Shown here piece after piece: positions 15,809-24,457 of a stretch of DNA of 47,755 nt. The stretch comes from Nitrospirota bacterium (GTDB lineage Bacteria; Nitrospirota; Leptospirillia; Leptospirillales; Leptospirillaceae): contig JAMCWM010000029.1 in the NCBI GenBank assembly GCA_023481175.1, positions 1 through 47,755 of the forward strand. The letters run 5' to 3'. The translations under genes were made by a program, and so were the position numbers. The notes below the pieces were generated by a model, which had not been told where the DNA came from, ran no database searches, and was given only the letters and a program-made list of their open reading frames with translations. Each line of letters starts with the position of its first letter. The stretch's first letter is position 1.

Positions 15809-17626
15809 ATGCATTCCAGCGCTTTGGCAATTTCCTTAAGACGAAAATACTACGAAATTCCCTTGAGGGGATTGCTGCTCCCATTGGCTCTGGTCCTGTG
15901 GCTTCTTCCCGGACAGGCCCATGCCGCCCCCCTCTATGGGCCTGTCTCTCCCAATCCTGCCGGCTCCGGCGCCATCCCCGGGGCGGATGTTCCTGCCAGC
16001 CAGGCTCCGACCGGGGCCGTTCCCTCTGCCAACGGTCCCGGCTTCAACGCGCCGACCACCGGAGGAGGGCTGACCCCCGGCTCCGCCTCGGGACCTGCTC
16101 AGGGAGCCCTCCCCGGGCAGGCTCCGGGGTCGCCGCCGGGATCAACGAGCGGGGCTCCGGGAGGGCCAACCGGTGCCCAGAATCCCCCGTCGGAGGCCCC
16201 GACCTTCATGAACAGCGCCATGCCCAACTCCTCCAATCCCTTTCTTCCCAACAACATCTCTCCGGGACTTCTCTCCCAGCCCCTCGAGAACGCCTATCTT
16301 TTGAACGGGGTTCCCGCGCTGGCGGCTCCCATGATGTCGGCGGTCTACCGTCCCTTCGGGCTGTCCTTCTTCCAGCCCAACCCCTTCCAGGTGACGCCCC
16401 AGGGTTCGGTCTCCCTCACCGGGGACTTCGAGACCGATACCAACATCAACTTCTCCCCCAACCATCCCGAGATGGGATCCTTGTATGCGATCACGCCGGC
16501 GGTCATGTATTCGAACTTCGACGACTACGGGTTTCTGTCGCTCATGGCAAGCGCCGGCTACTACGGCTACACGACGGGGAACATCCCCCCCTATCTCGAC
16601 GAGACGGGAGGCTTCGCCACCGGGACCTATCTGGGACCCCGGGTCTTCGTGGGGGCCTCGGACTATGTCTTCAACGGGTCGACCCCCATGATGAGCGGCC
16701 AGCCCCTGGCCTTTTTCAACGGGATCAACTCGGCCTACGGCAACATGGCCGACGCCGAAATCGGGATCGCGCTCACCCCCAAGATCACCTTCGTCGAGGC
16801 GGCCTCGGACCAGTACTTCGGAGACGAAGGCTTCGGCGCCGGCTTCATGAACCTCCAGTCCCTCACGTCGACGCTCAACTACATGGACAAAAGCGACTAT
16901 CTCTCCGCTTCCTACATCTACCAGCAGGGTCTGATGAGCGACTTTCCCAGCTTCTACTCGAACGGGGCCACGGGAACGGCGATGCGACAGCTCACGCCGA
17001 CCACCTCCCTGGGGGTCGGGGGCAACATCTATTACTACTTCTACCAGAACCTTCCCACGCTCAACACGATCATGTATTCCTACTACGGAATTTTCTCCCA
17101 CACCCTGAACCGGTATCTCACCTTTTCCGCAATGGGGGGCTGGAACGCGGTCGTCTTCCAGAGCGGCGAGAATTTCCAGGCGCCGATGTGGGACGTCAAC
17201 ATCGGCTTTTCCGATGCGAAGCTCGGACTCGGAGTCAATGCGGGCGAATTCATGGAGAACATGAACTCCTACGGGATCGAGATGGGGCCGGAGAAGGTCA
17301 AGATGGCGATGCTCTACCTGTCCTATGTCATCACTCCCAAGACCTCTTTCTTTTCGTCGGCGGGTTACACCCATTACGATTTCCTGAGCCCCGCGGGCTT
17401 CTCGAACAACTACTTCGGCGGGACCCTCCAGCCGAACCTCTCCTACAGCGGGAGCTTTCTCGAACAGACGGACGGGTTGTCCTACCGTCCCACCAACTGG
17501 CTGACCACGACCCTCATGTACAACCTGATCGACTTCACCACGAACATCTCCAATACGGTCTCCAACCAGGGGGTGATCGACAACCAGTTCATCGCCTTGG
17601 CGACCTTCTACTGGAATTTCAAGTAG
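15809..17626 (+). CDS. Outer-membrane beta-barrel protein with Pro/Gly-rich N-terminal region
   Basis: A 605-residue exported protein. The signal peptide (RGLLLPLALVLWLLPGQAHA, ending near residue 39) is followed by about 95 residues rich in Pro, Gly, Ala and Ser. The remainder has alternating aromatic/polar strands, many Tyr, Phe, Asn and Gly residues, and ends in ATFYWNFK with Phe next to last, all typical of an outer-membrane barrel. The ATG at 15809 has GGAGG five bases upstream. Exosortase A loci commonly carry a barrel of this sort, thought to act as the outer-membrane export pore or EpsL-like component. No specific family match can be proven by eye. It is followed closely by two GT4 genes. 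Confidence 0.72.
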   Translation: MHSSALAISLRRKYYEIPLRGLLLPLALVLWLLPGQAHAAPLYGPVSPNPAGSGAIPGADVPASQAPTGAVPSANGPGFNAPTTGGGLTPGSASGPAQGALPGQAPGSPPGSTSGAPGGPTGAQNPPSEAPTFMNSAMPNSSNPFLPNNISPGLLSQPLENAYLLNGVPALAAPMMSAVYRPFGLSFFQPNPFQVTPQGSVSLTGDFETDTNINFSPNHPEMGSLYAITPAVMYSNFDDYGFLSLMASAGYYGYTTGNIPPYLDETGGFATGTYLGPRVFVGASDYVFNGSTPMMSGQPLAFFNGINSAYGNMADAEIGIALTPKITFVEAASDQYFGDEGFGAGFMNLQSLTSTLNYMDKSDYLSASYIYQQGLMSDFPSFYSNGATGTAMRQLTPTTSLGVGGNIYYYFYQNLPTLNTIMYSYYGIFSHTLNRYLTFSAMGGWNAVVFQSGENFQAPMWDVNIGFSDAKLGLGVNAGEFMENMNSYGIEMGPEKVKMAMLYLSYVITPKTSFFSSAGYTHYDFLSPAGFSNNYFGGTLQPNLSYSGSFLEQTDGLSYRPTNWLTTTLMYNLIDFTTNISNTVSNQGVIDNQFIALATFYWNFK

Positions 17627-17660
17627 AAGCCAGTCAACAAGACTCTGATCAGGAGGATCG

Positions 17661-18839
17661 TTGGTCCGAGAATCCGAGACAAAAGAAAAGGAAAAAAGAA
17701 TTTCGGTCTGCCATCTCCTTCCCGCCCTTCCGGCGCACGGGGCGGAGCAGCTCCTTCTCGACATCGTCCGGAAGATGGACCGCGAGCGCTTTTCCCTCTC
17801 CGTCTGCCTCATTTCTGAGAGGGGGCCCCTGGTCGGGGAGTTCGAGGCCCTGGGAATTCCGGTCACCTTCATTCCGAAAAAGGGCCGGAAGGATCTCTCC
17901 GTCGTCTTCCGTCTCGCCTCCTTCTGGAGGGAGAAGAAGTTCGACATCGTCCACACCCATCTCTTCACCGCCGACCTTTGGGGCCGCCTGGCAGGGCTCC
18001 TTTCCCGCGTCCCCATCGTCTCCACCTCGCATACGACGAGCGACCCGAACATCGGCCGGCTCGGCCGATGGCTGGACCGGATCCTCGACCGGCGCAACAC
18101 CGCCGTGATCTGCGTCTCGGACGCCGTCCGTAAATACCGTATCGAGGAGGCCGGATTCGATCCGAAAAAACTTCACCTCGTCGAAAACGGCATCGATCTG
18201 GACCGCTTCGAGGCCTCCGTTCCGAGAGAGAAGGTTCTCGGGCGTCTGGGAGTCGATCCGAAGAGACGGTGGATCGCCATCGTCGGCCGTCTCGTTCCTC
18301 TCAAGGGGCACCGATACCTGATCGAGGCCCTCTCCCTCCTTGCCGGGAAGTTTCCCGAGGCCGGGATTCTGGTGGTGGGAGAGGGGGAATGCGAGGCAGA
18401 CCTCAAGTCCCGGGCCGCGCTTCTGGGACTTGAGGACCGGGTCGTCTTCCTGGGTCTGCGGCGAGACGTTCCCGAGATCCTGCGGGCCGCCGACATCCTC
18501 GCCATGCCCTCCTCCCGGGAGGGTCTTCCGATCGTCCTTCTCGAGGCGATGGCCGCGGGCCTCCCGGTAGTGGTGACGCGGGTGGGGGGAATTCCCGAGG
18601 TGGTGGAGGAGGGAAAGACCGGTTTCTTCGTCACCCAGGAACCCGCCTCGATCGCCTCCGCCCTCGGTCGACTTCTTGAAAATCCGGATCTGGCCGGAGC
18701 CTTGGGAAAAAACGGGCGGACCCTCGCAGAGGAGCGCTACGACATCCGGAAGGTCGCCCGGAGATATGAAAATCTCTACCGGAGCCTCCTGGCAAGAAGA
18801 GCCTCCGCCGAGCCGACGCGTTCTCCGGAGAATCCATGA
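17661..18839 (+). CDS. GT4 glycosyltransferase (TTG start)
   Basis: A 392-residue GT-B enzyme. The N-terminal domain has ISVCHLLPALPAHGAEQ and FDIVHTHLFTADLWGR; the C-terminal domain has IAIVGRLVPLKGHRYLIEAL, GEGECEADLKSRA, VVFLGLRRDVPEIL and the EX7E motif in SREGLPIVLLEAMAAGLPVV, closing with GGIPEVVEEGKTGF. The start is fixed by AGGAGG at 17651-17656 four bases before the TTG at 17661; no ATG fits. It should transfer a sugar from a nucleotide donor to a lipid-linked glycan in the cytoplasm. It resembles the sugar transferases found in other PEP-CTERM/EpsH loci, but I cannot assign a subfamily. It overlaps the next gene by 4 bp (ATGA). Confidence 0.9.
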   Translation: MVRESETKEKEKRISVCHLLPALPAHGAEQLLLDIVRKMDRERFSLSVCLISERGPLVGEFEALGIPVTFIPKKGRKDLSVVFRLASFWREKKFDIVHTHLFTADLWGRLAGLLSRVPIVSTSHTTSDPNIGRLGRWLDRILDRRNTAVICVSDAVRKYRIEEAGFDPKKLHLVENGIDLDRFEASVPREKVLGRLGVDPKRRWIAIVGRLVPLKGHRYLIEALSLLAGKFPEAGILVVGEGECEADLKSRAALLGLEDRVVFLGLRRDVPEILRAADILAMPSSREGLPIVLLEAMAAGLPVVVTRVGGIPEVVEEGKTGFFVTQEPASIASALGRLLENPDLAGALGKNGRTLAEERYDIRKVARRYENLYRSLLARRASAEPTRSPENP

Positions 18840-20014
18840 TTTCCGTCCTCTATCTCGTGGACAATCTGGGTCCCGGCGGAAGCCAGCGCTACGTGGCGGA
18901 ACTCGCCCGAAACGCGGCGTCCTTCGGGGTCCGGCCCCATGTCTGCTCCGCCCGGGCGGGGGGAGTCTTTCACGAAGAACTCCTCCGGGAGGGGACGCCG
19001 CTTCTCTTCGCCCCCTTCAGAAAGCTTTACGGCCCGGAGGGCTTTCGGGCCCTGTCCACTCTCGTCGGCTACATCCGGACCCACCGGATCGACGTGGTCC
19101 ACACCTTCCAGACCAATGCCAACATTCTGGGGACGATGGCCGCCCGGATCACCGGCCGGCGGGTGATCACCACGCGCCGGGACATGGGCGACTTCGGCAT
19201 GCGGGGCTCTTCCCGCCTCGCGGCCTTCGAGACCCTCGTCATCAACCGTCTGGCCCACCGGATCGTCGCCAATTCCCGGGCGGCCATGGAGGCGGCCCGG
19301 GAAAACGAGGGAATTCCCCAGGAAAAACTCGGATGCATTTACAATGGAATCGATTGCGGCCGGTTCCGGCCGGAGGAGAAAAAGGCTCCCTGGCGGCGCG
19401 CCCTTGGGGTTCCAGAAACGTCGTCTTGCGTCTTCGGGATCGTGGCGGGCCATCGCCCGGTCAAGTCGGTCGATACGACGATCCGCGCCTTTGCTCGGGT
19501 TCATGAACGTCACCCGGACACCCTTCTTCTTCTCGTGGGGGGAGGTCCCGAGCGGAAGGCCCTTGAGGAGCTCGTCCGAAATCTCGATCTGACAGAGTCG
19601 GCCTTGTTTCTCGGATCTCGGGAGGATGTGGAGAATCTCCTTCCGGCCTTCGACGTCTTCCTGAACAGCTCCCGGAGCGAAAGCTTTTCGAACGCCATCC
19701 TCGAGGCCATGGCGGCGGGGCTTCCCGTGGTCGCGACCCGGGTCGGCGGCAACCCCGAATCGGTTTTGGACGGGGTCACAGGATTTCTTGTCCCCGCCGG
19801 AGATCCGGAAGCGATGGGCACCGCAATGGAGAGTCTGGCCTTCGATCCCGCCCTCCGGGAAAAAATGGGCCGCGCCGGAAGGGACCGGGTGCAGACTCTC
19901 TTCTCCAAGGAACGCTCCTTTCTGGAGATCGAAAATCTTTACCGTTCGGTTCTTGGCGGGTCATCCGGCGACGAACGGCGGGCGGCGGGAAAATCGGCGA
20001 TCAGACGATCCTGA
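18836..20014 (+). CDS. GT4 glycosyltransferase
   Basis: A 392-residue GT-B enzyme, similar in plan to its upstream neighbour. It shows VLYLVDNLGPGGSQRYVAEL, HRIDVVHTFQTNANILG, GIVAGHRPVKSVDTTIRA, LLLVGGGPERKALEELV, ALFLGSREDVENLL and the EX7E region SESFSNAILEAMAAGLPVVATRVGG. Its ATG overlaps the preceding stop, so the two GT4 genes are translationally coupled and probably add consecutive sugars. It is the last gene of its unit: a 177-bp gap containing a sigma-54 promoter follows. The sugar donor is unknown. Confidence 0.9.
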   Translation: MISVLYLVDNLGPGGSQRYVAELARNAASFGVRPHVCSARAGGVFHEELLREGTPLLFAPFRKLYGPEGFRALSTLVGYIRTHRIDVVHTFQTNANILGTMAARITGRRVITTRRDMGDFGMRGSSRLAAFETLVINRLAHRIVANSRAAMEAARENEGIPQEKLGCIYNGIDCGRFRPEEKKAPWRRALGVPETSSCVFGIVAGHRPVKSVDTTIRAFARVHERHPDTLLLLVGGGPERKALEELVRNLDLTESALFLGSREDVENLLPAFDVFLNSSRSESFSNAILEAMAAGLPVVATRVGGNPESVLDGVTGFLVPAGDPEAMGTAMESLAFDPALREKMGRAGRDRVQTLFSKERSFLEIENLYRSVLGGSSGDERRAAGKSAIRRS

Positions 20015-20085
20015 TCTCCCGCTTCCAAAGATCATAGGCCTCCTTCGGGATACTTATCGGCCAAGCGAAAAACGAACCCATCTTT

Positions 20086-20101
20086 TGGCACACTCCTTGC
20101 T
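20086..20101 (+). promoter_or_regulatory. Sigma-54 -24/-12 promoter before the deacetylase operon
   Basis: TGGCACACTCCTTGCT matches the consensus at every defined position: TGGCAC, then TTGC, with GG at 20087-20088 and GC at 20099-20100. It drives the nine-gene unit 20192-30429. The expected transcription start is near 20111. Confidence 0.88.
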
Positions 20102-20114
20102 TTCTCTCTTGAAT

Positions 20115-20133
20115 GCTCCTTTCTCCAAGGAGC
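20115..20133 (+). repeat. Hairpin at the 5' end of the deacetylase-operon transcript
   Basis: GCTCCTT-TCTCC-AAGGAGC is a perfect 7-bp stem with a 5-base loop, placed a few bases after the predicted sigma-54 start. It contains a Shine-Dalgarno-like AAGGAG on its 3' arm. It may stabilise the long transcript or influence early translation. Confidence 0.45.
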
Positions 20134-20191
20134 GCCCCGAGGTCTATCGGGCCGCTCTCTGACATGATTGATCCTATCGAGGACCGCGCCT

Positions 20192-20992
20192 ATGCTCGAC
20201 GCCTTGAAACGCCGATCCGGAATGATCGCCCTTGAGGGTGGGAAGAATCTCCCCCCCATCATTTACTACCACCGGGTGGCCCCGGGAGCCGATCCCGACA
20301 CCGGAGTCACTCCCCCGGCCTTCGACCGGCAGATGGGAATCCTGAAGTCCCTGGGGTTTCGGGGGGTGAGCCTTCGGGAGGCCCTGAAGTCCGATGCGTC
20401 CTCGAGCGCCGGGATGATCTGCATCACCTTCGACGACGGCTACCAGGACAACTACGCCTTTGCCGCGCCCGTTCTCGAAAAGTACGGATTCCGGGGGACG
20501 ATTTACTGCGTCACCGGAAAGATGGGGGAAAAGACCGCCTGGGCCGACGATCCGCGGTGGGTGGGGCATCGGCTCATGACCGGGTCGGAGGCCCGGGAAC
20601 TCGCGGCGCGGGGCTTCGAGATCGCCGCCCACTCCCGGACCCACCCCGACCTCTCTTCCCTCACGGGAGAGGAGCTCTGGACCGAGGTCCGGGGAAGCCG
20701 GGAAGAGCTCGAGGAGGTCCTGGGGGAGACGGTCGAGACCTTCTGCTATCCCTACGGGTTTTACAACGACGAGACCCGGGAGGCCGCCTCCCGGGCGGGA
20801 TACCGGGCCGCCCGTTCCACCCGGCGAATGCGGCCCGGAAAGACGGAAAACCTCTTCGATCTTCCGGCCCGCTCGATTTCGGGAGAGATGTCCCTGGCCC
20901 GCTTTGCCGTTACGGTGTCGGGTTTCCGTCTTCTCGAGGGATGGAGGTCTCCCCTTCCCCCCGTCTTCTCCGACGGGGAGTCTTCTTCATGA
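20192..20992 (+). CDS. Polysaccharide deacetylase (NodB family) 1
   Basis: A 266-residue single-domain NodB carbohydrate esterase. The catalytic/metal motifs are intact: ITFDDGYQDN with the DD pair, AAHSRTHPDL with the two metal-binding His residues, and FCYPYGFYN. It would remove N- or O-acetyl groups from sugars of the polymer; no signal peptide is obvious, so its compartment is unclear. The ATG at 20192 has GAGGA about 7 bases upstream; a TTG at 20168 is in frame but less likely. It is the first gene behind the sigma-54 promoter at 20086 and overlaps the next gene by 4 bp. Two more NodB proteins are encoded in the same operon. Confidence 0.88.
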   Translation: MLDALKRRSGMIALEGGKNLPPIIYYHRVAPGADPDTGVTPPAFDRQMGILKSLGFRGVSLREALKSDASSSAGMICITFDDGYQDNYAFAAPVLEKYGFRGTIYCVTGKMGEKTAWADDPRWVGHRLMTGSEARELAARGFEIAAHSRTHPDLSSLTGEELWTEVRGSREELEEVLGETVETFCYPYGFYNDETREAASRAGYRAARSTRRMRPGKTENLFDLPARSISGEMSLARFAVTVSGFRLLEGWRSPLPPVFSDGESSS

Positions 20993-22785
20993 AGATCCCC
21001 CCGGGCGAGGCCGGGTCTTCGGGGACTCCCCGGAATATTCTCGTCCTCGATGCCGAATGCAACGCCGCGACCTGTGTCGTCCAGAGTCTGGGCCGCGCGG
21101 GTCACCGGATCTCTCTCGCGGGGCATGCCGAAGACGCCTTTTCCTTTCGCTCCCGGTTCGTCCGGCACTCCTTCCGCTACCCTTCCCCGCTTCTGAGCCG
21201 GCGAGCCTTCCTCGATTGGTTCGGGAAGACGGTCCGACCGGAGAATTTCGACTACATTCTCCCGCTCTCGGACCTGACCCTGTATCCTCTCCGGGAGATA
21301 TCCCGGAAGATTCCGGGAATCGTTCTTCCCCCCGAAGAAGGCTTCGAGTGGTTCTTCGACAAGGCCAGGACCCTTGAGCTTTCCGCCCGCTGCGGCGTTC
21401 CGGCCCCCCGGACCCTCCTGATCCGGTCCATGGAGGAGATCGGCTCCGCGGATCTCGGAGAGCCGCCTTTTTTCGTGAAGCTGACCCGTTCGAAGGTCTG
21501 GATGGGCGACCGGGGGTTCGATCTCGAGGCCCGGCTCGTCCGAACCCCCCGGGAACTCCGGGAGGCGGCCGGGGACCTGTTGCCCTACGGGCCCGTCCTT
21601 GTCCAGGAATACGAGCCCGGAGACGGGGTGGGAATCGAGATGCTGTGCTCGGACGGCCGGGTTCTGTTGGCCTTCGCCCACCGGAGGATCCACGAATATC
21701 CCCTGACGGGCGGCGGAAGCTCCTACCGGGTCTCCATCGCTCTGCCACCGGCCCTTCTCGCGGCTTCGGAGCGGCTCGTGAAAGAGGCCGGATGGACCGG
21801 CGTGGCCATGGTCGAGTTCAAGATGGACGGAGAGCGGTTTTCCCTGATGGAGGTCAACGGGCGTTTCTGGGGCTCCCTTCCCCTCTCCTACCGGAGCGGG
21901 ATCGACTTTCCCCGGGCCCTGATCGATCTGCTCGAAGGCCATCCCCTTCCCGAAGGTCCGGGGTACCGGACCGGAGTCTACTCCCGGCGCTTTTCGACGG
22001 ACTTTTCCTGGTTCAAGCACAATCTGGTCGCCGACCGGAGCGATCCCTACACCAAGTCCCGGCCGGTGGGGAGGACCCTCCTCGAGTACGGACGATTCCT
22101 GTCGGGCCGGGACCACTGGGACCACGGCTCTCTCTCCGACCCCCTGCCGGTTCTCTCCGAGATCGGCCGGACCCTCCGGAAAAATGTCCGGGATCTTGCC
22201 GTGCGGGGATCGTCGCTCCTGGTCCGGCGGATCGCCCCCAGGACGTCCCGGGGCCGTCTCGGGAGACTGATGAAAAGGAAAACCTCAGGGGACCGTTCCG
22301 TCCGTATCCTGGTGCTCTGCTACGGCAATATCTGCCGGAGCCCCTTCGTCCACCACCTTTTGAGACAGAGCCTCGATCCCGGAAGGTTCGAGGTCCGCTC
22401 CTGCGGATTCGTCGAGCGGGAGGGGCGTCCCTCTCCCGAAGACTTCGTTCCCCTGGCCCGGGAGGGAGGGGTCGATCTCTCCTCCCACCGCTCGAAGACC
22501 CTCTCCCGGGACCTTTTGGAGTGGGCCGACCTCATCCTTCTCATGGACTATCGAAACTGGAGGGATCTAGGACGTTTCGCCCCCGAATCTCTCGAGAAGG
22601 CTCTGTGGCTCGGGGCCTGGTCCGGAAACGGAAGCGGAGAGATCCCCGACCCCTACGGAAGGGATCGGGAGGCCATGCGCCGCATCCTGACGCTCATGGG
22701 CTTTGCGGCACGGTCCTTCGCCGCTGATCTCGGGGGGGACGAAGTCGCGGATAGGACCGGAACGGTCTCCGGGACCACCCGATGA
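20989..22785 (+). CDS. ATP-grasp ligase fused to a low-molecular-weight tyrosine phosphatase
   Basis: A 598-residue two-domain protein. Residues 1-~400 resemble ATP-grasp carboxylate-amine ligases: ILVLDAECNAATCVVQSL, PPFFVKLTRSKVW, PVLVQEYEPGDGVGIEML, and VAMVEFKMDGERFSLMEVNGRFWGSLP with the metal-binding E and N. Residues ~430-590 are an LMW-PTP: the P-loop CYGNICR (Cys444 to Arg450) and the general acid in DPYG (Asp554) are both present. Such phosphatases reverse BY-kinase autophosphorylation in capsule and EPS systems, and a BY-kinase is encoded at 32747. The ligase substrate is unknown; attaching an amino acid to a sugar is one option. A sequencing frameshift joining two genes is unlikely because the frame is continuous, with ordinary codon use through the linker. 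Confidence 0.85.
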   Translation: MKIPPGEAGSSGTPRNILVLDAECNAATCVVQSLGRAGHRISLAGHAEDAFSFRSRFVRHSFRYPSPLLSRRAFLDWFGKTVRPENFDYILPLSDLTLYPLREISRKIPGIVLPPEEGFEWFFDKARTLELSARCGVPAPRTLLIRSMEEIGSADLGEPPFFVKLTRSKVWMGDRGFDLEARLVRTPRELREAAGDLLPYGPVLVQEYEPGDGVGIEMLCSDGRVLLAFAHRRIHEYPLTGGGSSYRVSIALPPALLAASERLVKEAGWTGVAMVEFKMDGERFSLMEVNGRFWGSLPLSYRSGIDFPRALIDLLEGHPLPEGPGYRTGVYSRRFSTDFSWFKHNLVADRSDPYTKSRPVGRTLLEYGRFLSGRDHWDHGSLSDPLPVLSEIGRTLRKNVRDLAVRGSSLLVRRIAPRTSRGRLGRLMKRKTSGDRSVRILVLCYGNICRSPFVHHLLRQSLDPGRFEVRSCGFVEREGRPSPEDFVPLAREGGVDLSSHRSKTLSRDLLEWADLILLMDYRNWRDLGRFAPESLEKALWLGAWSGNGSGEIPDPYGRDREAMRRILTLMGFAARSFAADLGGDEVADRTGTVSGTTR

Positions 22786-22828
22786 TTTCCATACGGGGAG
22801 CATGCATGTCGGACGCAGGGAGAAAATG

Positions 22829-24457
22829 ATGGGATTTGGCCAGTCCGCAAGGGTCGTGGATCTTTCCGGGGAGAGTTCGAGGGCGACGGCGGCCGAGACC
22901 TTCATCCTTCCGAAGATTCCGTGGCCCTACTTCGCGATCACCCTCTTCATGGGATTTGTGGCCGCCGACGATGTCAATGTTCCGCGGGCGGTCCTTCTCG
23001 TGCTGAGTGCCGTGGTCTTTTACTCCCTGCTCATGAAATCCCTCGTCCGCCCCGTTTACGGACTGATCGCTCTGGCCGCCTTCATCCCCTACTCGAAGGC
23101 GATCGCCGGCAACCTCGGGGGGATGATCCCCGGATTGAACTATACGACCGTCCTGACGCTGATCACCCTCGTCGGATTTTTCTCGAACTCCAAAAACATC
23201 GAAAAGTACGAGGCCCTTCCCCTGGAGGCGAGCTTCCGGAGACTTCTCCTGGTTTTCTGCGGTCTCGTCGCCTTCTCCGTCCTTCATACCGACATCTCCG
23301 ACTCTTCCTTGACCGTTTTTTCCGCCCTTGTGGACTACAAGCGCTGGTTCGATCCGCTCATGGTGTTCTTTCTCACCTCCTATCTCGTCCAGGAGGAGGA
23401 GGATGCGCGAAAGATCCTCTACATGATGGCCTTTACCCTCGTCGTGATCGGGATCGGGACCTACTGGCAACGGCATGAACTCGACAACCGCTCCCATTAC
23501 GTCCGGCTGACGGGGCTTGCGGGGCAGGCCAACACGATGGGGGCCTTCTATGCCAACTACGCCTTCGTCATGATCGGCTATCTCGTCATGAAGGGAATGA
23601 AGCGCATCCGTCGGGGAATCTTTTTTGTGGGGATCGTCGGATGTCTGCTGGGCCTCTCCGCCACGCAGTCCCGGGGGGATGCCCTGGGGTTCGTGGGGGG
23701 GATGACGATCTTCTTCCTTCTCAGAAACCGCCTCCAGTTCCTGGTCTACGTCGCGGCCGTCGTCTTCGTGGCCTACAATCCCCAGTTTCTTCCGGGAGGA
23801 CTCAAGCAGAGGGTCGAGCGGACGGTCCAGCATCAGTCGAACGGGGGACTCGACGACAAGACCCGGCTCGACGCAAGCGCCCGCACGCGCCTCGCCCTGT
23901 GGAAGGGGGCGATCCGGATGATCGAGGCCAATCCGGTCATGGGGGTGGGCTACAAGATGTTCCAGACCTACATTTTCAGCTTCGTCGACCACAACGAGGA
24001 GACGGCGGGACTCGAGCTCAAGGGGCGGGATGGCCACAACGCCTACCTCATGATCGGGGCGGAGATGGGTTTGCCGACCCTTCTGGTTTTCCTTGCGATC
24101 CTTGTCTTCATGTTCCGGATCGGCTGGAGGAGCTTCCGGATGAGTCCGGATCCTTTCTGGAAGACCGTTTCCGTCTGCGCTCTTGCCTCGATCACCTCCC
24201 TTGTCATCACGAACATGTTCGGCTCCCGGGTCTTCAGTCTGGTTCTGACGGGATATCTGTGGATGATGCTGGCCATCCTCCTCAAGATGCCGCGGTGGGC
24301 CGAGCGACGTTCCGGGACAAAAGAGGCCGGCTTGAACCCGGGCCTCCTTGCCCCCTCCCGGCGTCCGGTCTTTTCGAGCCCCGGGGCCGGAACCGGGGAG
24401 GCGCAGGAGGCGGCACGGAGCGAACAACCTTTGAGGAGAGCCCTGACCGATGAGTAG
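22829..24457 (+). CDS. O-antigen ligase/polymerase-like membrane protein (Wzy/WaaL family)
   Basis: A 542-residue protein with about ten to twelve hydrophobic segments. The region GLAGQANTMGAFYANYAF, the large loop containing ARTRLALWKGAIRMIEANPVMGVGYKMF, and GRDGHNAYLMIGAEMGLPTLLVFL match the Wzy_C/O-antigen ligase family, including the periplasmic loop Arg and His residues. Such proteins polymerise or transfer lipid-linked glycans in the periplasm; exosortase A loci often carry a member annotated as an O-glycosylation ligase. Starts at 22802, 22826 and 22829 are possible; AGGGAG is best spaced for 22829. The C-terminal ~55 residues are a hydrophilic extension rich in Pro, Gly and Arg. It overlaps the next gene by 8 bp. 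Confidence 0.85.
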   Translation: MGFGQSARVVDLSGESSRATAAETFILPKIPWPYFAITLFMGFVAADDVNVPRAVLLVLSAVVFYSLLMKSLVRPVYGLIALAAFIPYSKAIAGNLGGMIPGLNYTTVLTLITLVGFFSNSKNIEKYEALPLEASFRRLLLVFCGLVAFSVLHTDISDSSLTVFSALVDYKRWFDPLMVFFLTSYLVQEEEDARKILYMMAFTLVVIGIGTYWQRHELDNRSHYVRLTGLAGQANTMGAFYANYAFVMIGYLVMKGMKRIRRGIFFVGIVGCLLGLSATQSRGDALGFVGGMTIFFLLRNRLQFLVYVAAVVFVAYNPQFLPGGLKQRVERTVQHQSNGGLDDKTRLDASARTRLALWKGAIRMIEANPVMGVGYKMFQTYIFSFVDHNEETAGLELKGRDGHNAYLMIGAEMGLPTLLVFLAILVFMFRIGWRSFRMSPDPFWKTVSVCALASITSLVITNMFGSRVFSLVLTGYLWMMLAILLKMPRWAERRSGTKEAGLNPGLLAPSRRPVFSSPGAGTGEAQEAARSEQPLRRALTDE

